Origin: Rotaria sp. Silwood1
Taxonomy: Eukaryota; Rotifera; Eurotatoria; Philodinida; Philodinidae
DNA: 64,000 nucleotides
Direction: 5' to 3'
Assembly: GCA_905250075.1 (NCBI GenBank)
Contig: CAJNOP010000406.1
Coordinates: 62,001-126,000 of the forward strand
The notes beneath the pieces were generated by a model, which saw only the letters and a program-made list of their open reading frames with translations, was not told the origin of the DNA and made no database searches. The translations under genes and the position numbers were made by a program. Below are positions 22,984 to 35,525 of the stretch, one piece after another; the first letter of the stretch is position 1, and every line of letters begins with the position of its first letter.

Positions 22984-24699
22984 AGAATACATTGTTTTTT
23001 ACGTTGTAGTTATGATGATGAATGAACAATAGTCAAAGCAATTTCTTCTTTGATAGCATGCGGTAGAACTATATGGTTAGTTCAGCCGTTTAATGCATCA
23101 GCACGAATTAATGAATGATTAATGAAATCAGATCAAATAGCATAGCCATCGATAAATGCAATATTAAGAGAAGTCTGACAATGATTAAAACCAAAAAATA
23201 CTTTGTCACAAGTACCACCATTATAACTATTGTATCTATATGGAATTAATCACATAACAATTTGATTGATATAGAGATAGATTACAAGAATAGGTTCATT
23301 TCTCGATGAATGAACAAAAAAACATGACGTTTTAAATTTATTTGCATCGCTTTTAAAATATAATCGTCTCATTTAACAAAAGCAAGTTGTATTTCTAAAT
23401 CTGTGATTTATTAACGAAGAAAATTATCATAAAAGTTCGACAAATAATGTCTCCTTTCGAAACTTTCATAATGAAGGTTTTTTTAAGGAAAAGGTCTCAA
23501 TAGTGCGCATCATGTAGGTTCTAATGAGCTATAAATACTTTGAAAAGAAATCAGTGAGTTAGCTGATTGTCGCTGAGATAAGGCATTATTACGTTATTTT
23601 TTAGCACAATGCCATGGTCTTCTCATGGACATCATGTAAACTAGGTTTCAAATTTCAACTCGAAACGTTGCACAGAGAAAAACTTCAATCAGAATAGTTT
23701 TTTGTGAAAGCTTCAGATTTTTTCGTTTTTTCTGCCGTAAGATATGACTATGGAAAACCCATATATTTTTTACATTTCTCATACGTTCTCGATAAATTTC
23801 AATGTTATCATTTCAGAATAAGAGCAATTAGAAGATCGAAAATTTTCACAATAAACTATTCTCATTACAAACTATCTCTATAGAAAGTTCCGAGTAGAAA
23901 TTCGAAACTCAGTCTTCTGGGTGCTTCTGACGGCAAGTTCTCTATAATGCTATCAAGTAATGTAAACAAGCAGTATCTTGACAACAATAAACTAATGGTC
24001 TGAATCCTTGTCACAATTTTCATAGCTCATTGGAACCTGCATGACACACATTCTTTCAACTCCAAAGCGAGTTATCAGTTGCGAATCTTTCCTCGTAAGC
24101 AGACCAATAATGACAAGAATACATCTTCACTGCACATACTACAACCAAAATCAAGCTCAAACACATGATCTAGTAGAACTTAAAAGTTATGTTTATCCTA
24201 TTCTAACATAGGAAACACGACAAACTTATAAAAACCATAAATTCTTAAGAAATTTGTCGTATTGTTTATTGTATGTTGTAGTTTAATAAATACATCATTA
24301 GGTTACTATTTTACGGAAAATAAGAAATAAATTTATTTTAAGATATAAACATAGTCCAGTCTTTGTAAATGTCTATTAATCCAACATATTCTACAATTTA
24401 TAGTGTCACTTGTTGAACCTAGTGGTGCAGGTGTATCCCTATCAATAATTTAAACAAAATATTTGCCATCAATATTGATTCTTCAAATATGTGATTGAGT
24501 TCAATATGCATAAAATAAATAATCAATTAATAGATCAATAACCAGGTACTTTCTTTGTGATAAATATCTTGAATTAAGTACTGTCATCTCATAGGGGTCA
24601 TCTAATGCACTAATAGGAAGTTCATGTGTATCCATTAATTGATAAAATTATATTATACCTAATAATGCTATGAAACCACGAGAAATACTTCATTCGCTT
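22984..24699. other. Intergenic, mostly unrecognised; eroded receptor remnants at the right end
   Basis: No intact frame of note. From about 24400 onward minus-strand fragments may continue the EGF/receptor-like pseudogene described next. Confidence 0.35.
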
Positions 24700-24896
24700 T
24701 AGTTATCAAGACCAATAGTACGAATATAATATTTACTCTCATTAAGTACACATGGGACGATGATTGCTATAATGTAATATGAATCAACTTTTTTTAGCCG
24801 TAAATAAAAACAGAAAAAAAAGAAACTATTTGTTCCATAGCAACTACGTCCATCAACACCTTTTTCATAATCAGATGCACATTTACATATAAAAGA
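24700..24896 (-). pseudogene. EGF-type domain fragment of a receptor-like protein
   Basis: The minus-strand frame reads PSFICKCASDYEKGVDGRSC, a C-x-C..G-x-D-x-x-x-C pattern typical of the C-terminal half of an EGF module. It continues through YLRLKKVDSYY and VPCVLNESKYYIRTIGLDN to a stop near 24699. The second part recalls the start of an LDL-receptor-type (YWTD) propeller, but no complete blade is seen. The fragment begins exactly where a G-rich telomere-like stretch (24897-24975) starts, and nothing upstream continues it in frame. Further minus-strand scraps up to about 25900 may derive from the same or another receptor. Dead copy; the family call is tentative. Confidence 0.45.
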
Positions 24897-24975
24897 GGGT
24901 TTGAGGTGTGCCTGTGACTGTTGGTGGGTGTAGGTATGTGGGTGATAAAGATGTGTGTATGAGTGTTGGTGTCTG
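24897..24975 (+). repeat. Telomere-like G-rich stretch (copy 4, one-sided)
   Basis: GGTGTG, GGTGGGTGTAGG, TATGTGGGTG, GTGTGTATGAGTGTTGGTG: G-rich on the plus strand, with no clear C-rich partner to the right. It abuts the EGF-like pseudogene fragment. Confidence 0.55.
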
Positions 24976-27772
24976 CGACATAGTTTGTAGCTAAACCAAG
25001 TTTTTTTGCACATCTACAAATGGTCTGAGTCGGGTGAAAATAGCAGCTGCTATGAATTTCATCTAGAAACTAAACCTAGAAATGAATACTTTACTCTAGC
25101 TTTTAATTATTAATTACTTCACCTGATATTGCTCTGATGATACTAAGTTCATAATTAAGTAGAATACGACTGGGTACAAATATTCTATTTAATTGTGTAG
25201 CTAAATTTTTTAATTCTTTAAACATTTCGAGATAAATATTTTTTACAATCAGGCAATATACAGAATACACATGGAACGCCTACATTGAAGTAAAAATATG
25301 ATAAACTAAGGGTAACAAATTAATTAATAGCGTCGAATTTGTCAACGTGTATAGAGTAAATTTGATCAGAAAAAGGTCGAGTGGCATTAAATGTGCCATC
25401 CATCATCATCACCGACCTGTCGAACACGAATTCTTATTGTGCTTTAGTATAAAACATAAGCATCGTTTTTCTTCTTCGAATTCATATAGCTCGAGCTAGA
25501 AATAATTCATTATTACATGTTGTATGATAAGATTCAGGATTATCAAATATAGATGAACCGGATAAAATTGGTGCCATTTTTCTTTTGGTATATGTTAAAC
25601 CGGATTCCAAAATGAAACTTGTAATATACAAACACGTGTTCTAATAATTGTGTCCTTACGTAATTCACGTGTTAATGGTACAATCGCTAATGTTTGTGGT
25701 GGAAACAGAGATGCAACAACTTCTCCGTCATAAATCATTATGATTGAAGTTGTTTCTTGCATAACACGGTGTTTTACTTAAATACAAAAACTTGTAAATG
25801 TCATATTTTCTGGATGTGGTAAATGATTGTGATTGCCGGTCAACTACTCATTATCTACAAAAAGTTAAGAATTTTCGTTTTTTTTTTCAAATAATTTATT
25901 TTCTTATATGTCAGGAGATATACATATAGAAACTAATTTCAACATCCACATCATCCAAAAACAAGCGGAAACGAATCCATCTTCCGACATAATAATCAAT
26001 ATTCTTCTTAATTCCAAAACCAGACGATTCATTCAGACGAAGCTATCTCGATCATAAAACTAAATTTTGACATGTTCCACATTAACTTTACGAACGTTAA
26101 AATAATTCAACGTAACTACACATTTTCTTCACTTCGAACAAACGATAAGTGCGAGCAAAACATAAAAGTTCAAATCTAGTTGTGCCATTCTCTCCATGAT
26201 ATTTGCCAACCCTCACATCTGCAGTTCGAACATATAGAGAAAATACATCGTCATAATGGATATATTCTTTTGAGTGTTACTTTACAACATAGCTCGTAAA
26301 CTATAAATCAAATACGTTTTTTACCAAACATATGCTCAACAGAAGAACGTTTATGGTTCCATGAGAAATTATCGAATCCTTTTTGAAGTTCAATAACTTC
26401 TGAAGGAACTGAAAAGGGTCTTTTTCCAGGTACATGTTCGGTAAAAAAACCCTATTTTGTTTAGAGTTTAGAGCCTACCCTAGTTTTACCGAATCTTCCC
26501 ACCAATTCAAGTTTATTGTGAAGCTTACAATGCTTCCTATATATCAAATACCTTAATCGTTACTATATGAAGAAAAATATTGCTACAGCAAATATTCACT
26601 TTATGGATGTTATCTATGATATACTGCGTGAATCCAATGTCCATATTAACGCGTGTTCAACACAATGTAATTGTCGTACAAAATTATCAAAAATTTCCTG
26701 TATGTCAAGTGTCTTGAAAATTTCCCTTCAAATTCACTAGATAGTAGGGTATGAATCGATCGAACATGACATACAACACAGAAAATAACTTCCTCTCATC
26801 TTCTACTTTGTTTTGTTACTGCTCTTTTTTGTTTTTTTTATTAACCTGAAGAGTGTTTAAATCATAATGGATAACATGAAACGCATCCACAAAATTAAAC
26901 TTTTGCGTTATTTCCTGGATCCACAGGCACAAATATTCTTCCGTTGATTGAATATCAATCAAGATCCGTTGATGAAAATCAGAAGTTCAGGTCGATGAAT
27001 CGACTCATATCTAAAGAATATAGTTTTATGTGTTCCTTGTTAAATTAAGCCCTCAGATAGTCTTAGTAAACATGGTACTCCACTAATTATAGTAGCTGTT
27101 CTCAGCTCTATACCATGCATAGAGACTTTGTGAGAAGTGTCTCTATTATATGCTCAATAGATCTTTAGGTTCGAAAAATCGGAATGAAATTTCATAGTGA
27201 CGTTTGTACTTAAAACTCGTTTTGACTGCATAGTACGAGTTCTCATCTGTCCACAGAACTGTTTGACCAGCTGTGAAACGGAAAAAAAGAAAAAACTTTC
27301 TACAGCAACAATACTCGCATGGTGTTGTGTCGCTTCCATGACTACCAATGGGAGTGTTATCAGAGACGAACGCATTTTTAGGAGAAAATCAATAGACTAT
27401 TGCTGTTCTCCGTCAAATACAAAAATGACTGAGATCTGTGACTGCACTCCTTTCTTCCCGACAGAATAACAACTTTTTTTAATCTCTAATTTTACTTTTA
27501 AGAAATTCTTTTTTAGGATGGTAGGAGATTTCCGACTTAAAGTCGGCGGCATTTTTTCAAAATTTTTATTTCATTTTTTCTTCTGGTTATATGAATAAAG
27601 AAAGGGAGCAATGCTGCGCTACAGTAGGGAAAAATAATTGAGCAACAAGTTAAATAGAAGCTAAATACTACGTGCATAAAATCATACAAAATTTGAATGT
27701 GAGAAAAACGTCATGTTAATGAGGATAGAGTTCGATCGTTGAGCTGTTGTTGTTGTTTCATTATGCAATCAC
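24976..27772 (-). other. Region of heavily decayed coding remnants, minus strand
   Basis: Protein-like minus-strand segments occur without a usable frame: LNKLATQLNRIFVPSRILLN-like near 25150, VMQETTSIIMIYDGEVVASL and IVPLTRELRKDTIIRTRVCI near 25650-25790, and EVIELQKGFDNFSWNHKRSS near 26370. They are interrupted by stops, and I recognise no family. A small stem CCGACTT/AAGTCGG lies near 27532. Frames at 27154-27469 overlap on both strands and look non-coding. Confidence 0.3.
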
Positions 27773-28942
27773 TCATTTCAGATCAAGACTTTTTAATATG
27801 CGAAGAGTCGGTTCGATTGATCTCACATGAATTTGAGATTTGGGAAGAGCAAATCCCTCGATAGCACTTTCAGCCATAGTCAGAAATGCTTCCGAGCCGG
27901 CCATATAGACATGTGTGTCCGGATGCAGCTTGCCTTGAAGATGGGCCTTTGAAATTGGTTCTTCTTGCGTCAAGATTAAGTATTGACCTGGTGAAAGAAT
28001 CTTATGTAATATGGCGGCAAAGGCAGCATGACCTTCGGTTCGTACACACTCAACTAATGTTATTGAATCAGCTTTTCCTTGTTTCTTTAATTCTTGGACC
28101 ATCGCCATGAAAGAAGTAATACCAATACCACCACTAATGAATAAATGATGTTTTGCATCATTGACGAGTCCAAAACTACCAGCCGGAGGTGAAACTAAAA
28201 TTGTGCTGCCAACTGCACGGTTGTGAATAATCTCTTCCGAAACAATGGCATTCTGATCATAATCATTTCCGTGTTTGAAAGCCACAGTATAAGTGGCGCC
28301 ATTACATGGTTCAATCAGAGGATAGTGTCCATGATGTAGCACGCCACCTTTTTCAACGCGCAGTGTAATATATTGTCCAGGCTGATAATCAAACAGTTTT
28401 GAACCTTCTTGAGGTGCGAGGGTCAAACTGTAAGTCGGTCCACTTGCGACTTCATCTTTCTTGATAACAGTGAATGGAACAAAACCTTTATCGTGTTCAT
28501 TGTCGCCAAGTTTGTTATACAATTCTTTTTCTTGATTAATGAAGGTTGTTGCAATAAGATCATATAAACCTTGCCATGCAGCCATTAATTCAGGTGTTGC
28601 TTTGTCACCCAAATATTCTTTGATTGCTTGCATTAGATACTTGCCGACAACGGGATAATGTTCAGGTTTGACAGTAATGGCGCGATGTTTGCTAGAAATG
28701 CGTGCCATCTGCGGTGTCATTGCATCCAAATTGTCAAGATGTTCGCCGAAATAATACATGGTTTGTGCCAATGCTATAGGCTGCTTTCCTGTCTTTTGAT
28801 TTGTCTGATTGAAAAAACTGCGAAATTCTGGATGTTCATTGAACAATGTTGAATAGAATTTCGTTGTTATTTCTTTGCCATGGTCCTTCATAATTGAAAT
28901 ATGTGATTTAAGAAGTTTCTTTTGTTCGTCGGTAAGAGTCAT
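27773..28942 (-). CDS. hmp-like: Flavohemoglobin (nitric oxide dioxygenase-like)
   Basis: Single-exon frame. I choose ATG at 28942 (MTLTDEQKKLL, 389 aa) because this is where the family starts. An in-frame ATG six codons upstream is less likely, since the bases just before the chosen ATG (TTCTAG) could be a 5' UTR splice acceptor. Residues 1-140 are a globin with Tyr30 (B10), Gln54 (E7) and proximal His86 (F8, in SSKHRAITVKPEHYPVVGKY). Residues about 150-260 are the FAD-binding barrel (YQPGQYITLRV) and about 265-389 the NAD-binding domain (FISGGIGITSF). The family converts NO and O2 to nitrate. Oddities: the usual R-x-Y-S-(L) FAD motif reads HGHYPL, the C-G-P near the end reads AGS, and the final F-G-P is missing (SIEP). 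No intron in the coding part and bacterial/fungal type suggest transfer. Confidence 0.93.
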   Translation of the reverse strand: MTLTDEQKKLLKSHISIMKDHGKEITTKFYSTLFNEHPEFRSFFNQTNQKTGKQPIALAQTMYYFGEHLDNLDAMTPQMARISSKHRAITVKPEHYPVVGKYLMQAIKEYLGDKATPELMAAWQGLYDLIATTFINQEKELYNKLGDNEHDKGFVPFTVIKKDEVASGPTYSLTLAPQEGSKLFDYQPGQYITLRVEKGGVLHHGHYPLIEPCNGATYTVAFKHGNDYDQNAIVSEEIIHNRAVGSTILVSPPAGSFGLVNDAKHHLFISGGIGITSFMAMVQELKKQGKADSITLVECVRTEGHAAFAAILHKILSPGQYLILTQEEPISKAHLQGKLHPDTHVYMAGSEAFLTMAESAIEGFALPKSQIHVRSIEPTLRILKSLDLK

Positions 28943-30600
28943 TTTGATTCTAGAACACAAAACAGAGTTCGTTTGTTTTGTTGACAGAAAAACACGACTA
29001 GAACTCAGTCTTCATCTGTATCGCAGGTGAAAATTTATCGGTAAATGATTCAAGTAATGTTCCATCTTTAAAAGGAGGGTTAAGTTTCATAAGCACTATT
29101 CTTCCTTCGAAAAAGCACATTTTTGTATGTAGACATAGGTGTAGCACTTGAAATGAGTTTAGGTAAAATATAATTTTACAATTAAATTCAAATTTTACAC
29201 AACTGGACGGAATATAATGATTAGGAGGGGGAGAACACGACGAGAATGACGCGGTAAAGAGAGGTAAAACGTGACAGGGATAAGCGTAGAGTTGAAACTT
29301 GATATTTCAATTCAAGTAAACTTTTGAATTGAATTCAACTGTAAAGCATGGCAGGGCTGATTTTCTAGTAGATAAAACTAAAACTTTAGTTTGAAGTGGT
29401 GATATATATTAGAACTTTTTTATTCTTTCATTCATATTCAAACAGGTATCAAGCAGCTATTGGTGCCAAAACACACAAGACATCGTCTCTGTGCTAATTA
29501 TCTTCATTATGTCTACCCATGCCGCAAAACTGGATCAGTTTTTAGTGACAAACCGCCGTTTACCTCGATTAACGAACCGAAACAACCGATAAATTCCACA
29601 CAGCAAAAGAAAAAACACATGCTCTTAAATGAATGTTATTTTCTTGTTTTTGAGCAATAAAAAATATTTGACAGCAAAATATTGCACATAAACCTTATTT
29701 CTACGTATTCAGTTACGAAATAAGCAGAAAAACTGATTAAAAGTTCTTACTAAAGAAAAATCAGCAAAAATATTTTAAACCAGATCTCAGCTAGGATAGA
29801 CTCTCTCATTGTGTTGATGATTTCGGCAAGTTCAGTGTGTTGGTAGTATTAGACACATGTTAAAACAGGAAGAAATTTGAAACTTCAAAAACTCTTTGAA
29901 AAGCTGACATCATTTCAAGTTCGATACATAGCAAAAGTGCTCAGTTTTATCTGAAGAAATGGCCGATCAACCACGGCAACTGAATCGGTGAAATCACGAT
30001 CAACTGTCGGTTTTCATTGCATAGATAAAATAGTTTTGCTATAAATACTTTTGAGGACAAGGAGTTCCCTAGCAATCCGAAAAATGCATGGGATCGACGA
30101 AAGTCAATGTACTTATATCTAAGTCTCTTTTTTACCTACGATGTCTATCTACACATAAACTAAAAGCCCAAATAGTGAAATCTATTTCTATCGGTATCTA
30201 AAAGTTTCAATCTCCTCTAGGACAAATTGAAATCATTTTTTCTCTGTGTATGTTATGAGTAACAATTATAGATTTTAAACTATGTTAGAGTCAGGTGAGA
30301 GTAATAAGACGAAATCATGGTCACTCTCACCCTACAAGACATAAATATCTGCAACTTTTACTTACAAAATACACAGAAAAAATTGACCTTAATTTTTCCT
30401 AGAAGAGATTAAAATATTAATTTCCACTGCAACAAATAGATATGCAGTGGAGGTAGGAATCGATAAATCTCAATATTTATCTAGGATCAATTATAGATGT
30501 AGGTTCTTGAAATATCCATTTATAATCGAACTCAAATGAGTCCCTATCCTTAATAATCAAGGTGATCAATTTACATTTACGAAAATTTATTAAATCCCAA
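28943..30600. other. Intergenic; upstream region of the flavohemoglobin gene
   Basis: No gene recognised. An open frame at 29460-29660 (+) has no motif. A candidate 5' UTR intron of the flavohemoglobin gene would end at the TTCTAG next to the ATG. Confidence 0.4.
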
Positions 30601-31225
30601 AGTAAGTTGAGGAAAATTTTAATGTATTTTAAATTTAAATTATTATAAGGGGAATTTCTTTTAAAGCCCAATTATCATAATTTAAATTTATTTTAAATTT
30701 AAATTGGATTCAAATAGACTTAAATTGGATGTAGATGGATTCAAATCAAATTTAAATGAATTTAAATAGAATTCTAATGTATTTAAACTGGATTCAACTA
30801 CATTAGAGTCAGGTTTAAAGCCATTTGAATTCATTTAAATTCATTATAATTGGATTTGAATCCAATTTACATCCATTTAAATGAGTTTAAACTCGATTTT
30901 AATGCGTTCACGTCCAATTTAAATGGAGTAAAATAGTTTTTAAAATGTTTCCAATGCGTTTGAATCAATTGAAATGGGCATAAATGCAGTTTATATCTAT
31001 TTAAATTTAACTTTAATGAATTGGAATCGGTTTTAAATCCATTTAAATGGATATAAATAGGATTCAGTTTCATTTACATTGTGTTTCGACTCGATTTAAA
31101 TCAATTTAAATGAGTTTAAATCCAAGTTAAACGGATTTATATAAGTTTAAACCTGATTTGAATGTATTTAAGTCAAACTTGAATAAGTTTAAATTGAATT
31201 TAAATTAATTTAAATTAATTTAAAC
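30600..31225. repeat. TTTAAAT-rich degenerate short-period repeat
   Basis: About 600 bp in which TTTAAAT, AATTTAAA and near-variants (ATTTAAATGGAT, TGGATTTGAATCC) recur every 10-13 bases on both strands. A minus-strand frame at 30867-31073 therefore encodes repeated LNxFK-like words and is not a gene. It looks like a decayed 12-bp satellite. Confidence 0.75.
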
Positions 31226-34200
31226 TTTCAAGAAATTAATAGAAAAATGGCACGCCTACCTAGTAACCAGTTAGGGTATTGAGATGAATAGAAACTAATT
31301 TTATCATTGATTAACTGAGTGAAAGTATGGAAATTCAGTGTCTACAGAGTGGTTCATAAAGAAGTAGATGATAACAAAATTTAAATATCTTCACTTCGGT
31401 TCAATAAAATGGGCTCATGTTTTGATTAGTAGTACAGCTTTATTCAAATTTTTTTCATGCAGATAATGTAAGTAAATTCTACTGTCAAGTGTTGCCGTTG
31501 ACTTCATAATAGTTTTGCTTGTTGTCCGTAGGAAAAATATATGTGAAGCAAAGTTCAAAATGAGATGGAGTGGAATGAAAAAATCGTTCCATGAGATTCG
31601 ATGAGACAACGCATCTAGTACAAAAACTTTTCAAAGACTTGAATCAACATCTGTGATTCTCTTATTCAATCATCTTAGATTCTTTGTATCTTTTCATGTT
31701 TAGACCACTATTCATCTGGAACCTAAGCTCAACAATTTCTTTAGAGGATTTTACTTTCATACCTCTATGCATTAGGAAGTAATAGTGTTTCCTATTCAAT
31801 GCACTTTTTATCCATGAAGTATCAAGTTCTGATAAGTTTTCCTAACTTTTCCAGTTTATGGCATGCTATGGTACAATCTAGTGAATTTCTTTACAGCTTT
31901 GTGAACTCTTGTGAAATCTATCATACTTGGAATTCAGAGAATCTATCAGAATCTGCTATCTATCGATTAGTTCTCTTTGAACCAAAACTTACAAAAAAAA
32001 TGCGTTGAAAACTGATTTTAGAGAAAGATTCCTTACAACCAAAGCTTTCCATCCATCCATATAATCAATATTTATGGAGGAGCTTTGTTAGAGAGCCCTC
32101 TAACAATATTTATTGTTATTTTTTGTTTTCTTCTTCATTTTAGTTGTGTATATGTCTTCATTCTCTAGTATGCGTTATCCACTATTGTATATATAGATCA
32201 ATCTTTTTTTTTCCTCACTCTTTCTTCTCTTCTTTCCTTTTTGTTCTTGAGCATTGCAATAGATTTTCAATCCTTTCTCCTGTTCTAAATTTAAGTGCAT
32301 TTGAAAAGAAGATGCATGACGTCATCTTCATTATTATGAAATAATCTAGTCCGGAGCAGACCAAGAATATCTACTATCCTTACCTAATCTCTTTCTTTGC
32401 TACCTTTGTGTTTCTCTCCTTCTCGTTCTTAATATTTTTTTTGTTTTTTCTCTGTTTCTCTTATGTGTATTGAAGATCTATAGATAGCTGAAAGATCGAA
32501 TGAAAATAAGGCAATAAGATGTTGTCGATCAAACAGAAAAATAAAATAAAATAAATCGTTTTTTATTAAATCTTTGCTTACAGAGAGAGGCTTCTGTAAC
32601 AAATGTGTTAAAAACTAAAGCTAGTGTAGAGCACACAGAATTCTGCGAAAATATTTTAAATTTTATTGTTTAAACTTTTCAAAGAAAGACTTAATATTTT
32701 TTCACGAAAAATAGCACAAAAGATTAGTAACGAATCTATTTGTATTGAATGATAAAGCCTACAATAAGGGTATAATAAATTCTATTACTCAGAGCTGCCT
32801 CAAAGTACCTTATGGAAGCCATACGTTAACAGAAAAATGTTGGATTTATTCATGAGAACTAAAATTGAAAATCTCATGGGACAACAAAATGATCCTATCT
32901 TATTTGGAGTTCTGATGTAAAGTATTGTGTAAATATTTTTCAGTGGTCATCCTGAAAAATAGAAAGAAGAAATCAAAATATGTTTTATGAATGATACTAC
33001 ATTGATCTAGATAGGGATAACACTAAAACTCGTGTTTGACAACATAAACACACAATTGAAATTCTTTCCTTCAAGTACCGAATCAGCAAGTTCTCTAGCA
33101 AAAAGCAGCATTTCATGCGTAAAGATTCGACGAGCAGTCATGGATGAGTTTTAAACAAAGTGATTCGAAAGACTTTCTCTATAAAGACCAATACAATATC
33201 ATTCATAAAGTTTGTTTTGATTTCTTCTGACAATTTTCTCAGATAATCACAGAAAAATATTTACAGAAAGCTTCACCTGTATTTTTACTTACTGATGACA
33301 GGCAAAATTTCTATTGTGAAGTCAACTGCAAAACTTGACCGTAAAATTTGCTCACATGATCCGGATGAAAAAAAATAGAGTAAAGTCCTACCATTAACCA
33401 AAATATCAACCGCTTTGATGGAATCGCAGTACAGATATTTAAATTTCTTATCGTCTAGTTATTTACGATTCGTCCTGTGTATCATCGAATATATATATAT
33501 ATACTCCGAAAAGATCAAGTATAAATCTAGGCACTGCAAAAATGTCATTTGTGGTTATTTATTTTAAGATCGAAACCAAATTGGAAGCAAAGACAAAAAT
33601 GGAAAAATAAGTGGAAGATAAAAGAGTATTACAGTCATTATAGTATCGCTACCAAAATGTTTTATTCTTCCTTCACTTGTTGCATACAGTAACTATTTTT
33701 TCTTGTATTTTGCTTGCTAGTATAATGTCACAAACAAAACATTAGAAATGATGACAGCTCTCTTGTATTCTTCTGCTAGCTGTATTGTTATCTTTTGATG
33801 GAAGAAAGAGATATTCAAAATTGACATGTCTCTTAGCTAAATATAGTTGAGCTCGGTTGTTGATTATCGAATCGGAACGCAGCCAGGCTATTTTGTTTGA
33901 CCTCGAAAAAAGGGTCATACATAAATATACACATGCAGCAAAACAGTTGAGAGAGTCCACATCGAAGAACAACAGAAAGAAAGAGAGAAAAGTAAATAGA
34001 GTAATAAGCAAAAGACAAGAAAAAAGAATAAAGAATATAAAAAAATGCATACAAATTACGAGGATACACTAACCTAGATGTGTAGGAGATATCGCATTTG
34101 TATGCATAACGATGAATATTCTATTCGACACGCTGTCAAGAAGGACAAATTGACTTCTAGCATTAGATATAATTAGAAATCAAGAAATCATATTTCTCTC

Positions 34201-34439
34201 CTTCTACCATGGACATTTTTCATTTTCGTCATTAACCAAGTTACGATGGATTGGATCATGAAGGTGTGTGGTGATTGTCAAGAAAAATATAATTAAAATA
34301 ATCCAAATCAAATAATGAAAACTTGTTTCAATTATGCAACTTAAAACTACATCACATTAACAAATTGTAAATATTTCGAATGGTAGTGAATTTGTATTCG
34401 AATGCTGTGCTGTATGTCTTTGACTCTGTTCAAATGATA
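31226..34439. other. Intergenic, nothing recognised
   Basis: Several short frames (31799-32008, 32144-32344, 33742-34072 on both strands) lack motifs. A short (AT)n tract lies at 33487-33502. Confidence 0.4.
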
Positions 34440-35178
34440 ATTTTTTTTAAAATGATGGTTCATTAAATGTTAGATTCGTTGGATATTTTCTACTGATGTT
34501 TTTTCACTTTTTTGTATGATGCAATGTTGGTTTGTTATTTGAGGTATTTGTATGTTTTTCGCGTTTGTAACCTTGAAGAAATATGTAGAATGGTACTGAT
34601 GTAATTGCGGTGTTTTCGAGTGGAGGACTGTGGAGTTTTTGATTAATAGTCTGTAATATTTGTTGTCGTTATCCAAATTTTTGATATTGTTGAAATCCAT
34701 CGAATGCGTTGTTTTTTGTATGTGTTTTACTAATTTTCAATTCGATCTGAAGTCTTTGATTTCATTTTACATACACTTGTATTTGCTTCTTTATTCTTTT
34801 TTTTTTCATTCTGCTACTTCCGCGTAGAGAGATATGTGCTTTTGCTTTATTTATGCGACCAGTTAGTATCATGTGTTCCACCATTTGTTGTTTTATGCAC
34901 TGTGTTTCTTTGATTATGAATTTTTATAACTGTACGGTCTTTTCATCTTCATTTGGAAAAATTTCTATGTGGTATTGAGTGTTTTGTATGTTACATGTAT
35001 ATTTAGAGTTTCGATCATTCGTTTGGATTATTTTTCTTAATTTTTTGGCAAGTTCTACACTTGGTTTTCCAACGTATGGTATTTCAATGTAGTGAAATTT
35101 TTTGTCTTCGTGAAGCTTTTGTATTAGTTTATTTAGTATTTTTGTTTTCTTAATGTAGTATTTTTTTTTATTCTCCAT
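34440..35178 (-). mobile_element. Penelope-like retroelement fragment (C-terminal part)
   Basis: The minus-strand frame 34924-35178 reads KTKILNKLIQKLHEDKKFHY, then IEIPYVGKPSVELAKKLRKI. This resembles the region between the reverse transcriptase and the GIY-YIG endonuclease of Penelope-like elements, where an (I/L)PY-x-G..S-x-x-(L/I)-x-(K/R) motif is conserved. Downstream on the same strand, KQQMVEHMILTGRINKAKAH and NKYYRLLIKNSTVLHSKTPQ (34470-34700) recall the C-terminal end of the GIY-YIG domain (EHxxxTGH.., RLLIKES..). The central GIY-YIG signature and the reverse transcriptase core are missing, so this is a 3'-terminal, internally deleted copy. Confidence 0.55.
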
Positions 35179-35447
35179 TCATACTGTCTACAAAAGAACG
35201 TAGATAGTTACTGAGGCTTGTCATCGTGTGAATCTGTCGCAATACATTATGCAGTTATTAATATTGTGAACAAATTCGAAAGAGACGATTGACAAGTGCA
35301 GTCAGAGCGCTTTACTTGTAGAACTTCAGTACTAGAATGTGCTATTTAGCCATTATATATGTCAAGGTACCCTTTCGATAGACGGTTGCACTGAAACCGT
35401 TCTCTTGCTTTATAACAATAGGTCAAAAAAAGATATTGTATTAGATG
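35179..35447. other. Intergenic, nothing recognised
   Basis: Short spacer between the retroelement fragment and the next telomere-like module. Confidence 0.4.
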
Positions 35448-35525
35448 TCGAGTGCGGGTGTGGATGGGAGTGTACGCCATTTTTTTAAGTAATCTTTACA
35501 TTCACTTCCACATATCCACACTCTG
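35448..35525. repeat. Telomere-like G-arm/C-arm module (copy 5)
   Basis: The G-rich arm GAGTGCGGGTGTGGATGGGA precedes a spacer of about 25 bp and the C-rich arm CACTTCCACATATCCACACT with C. Confidence 0.6.

Noticed and set aside
28943-28960. Upstream start (MCSRIK) for the flavohemoglobin
   Set aside because: Family members begin at the MTLT-type start. The six extra codons overlap a likely 5' UTR splice acceptor.
30867-31073. 68-codon minus-strand frame with LNxFK repeats
   Set aside because: It is a translation of the TTTAAAT low-complexity block.
33742-34072. Overlapping frames on both strands
   Set aside because: They are mutually complementary low-complexity Phe/Ser and Lys/Arg-rich translations of an A/T-skewed stretch.
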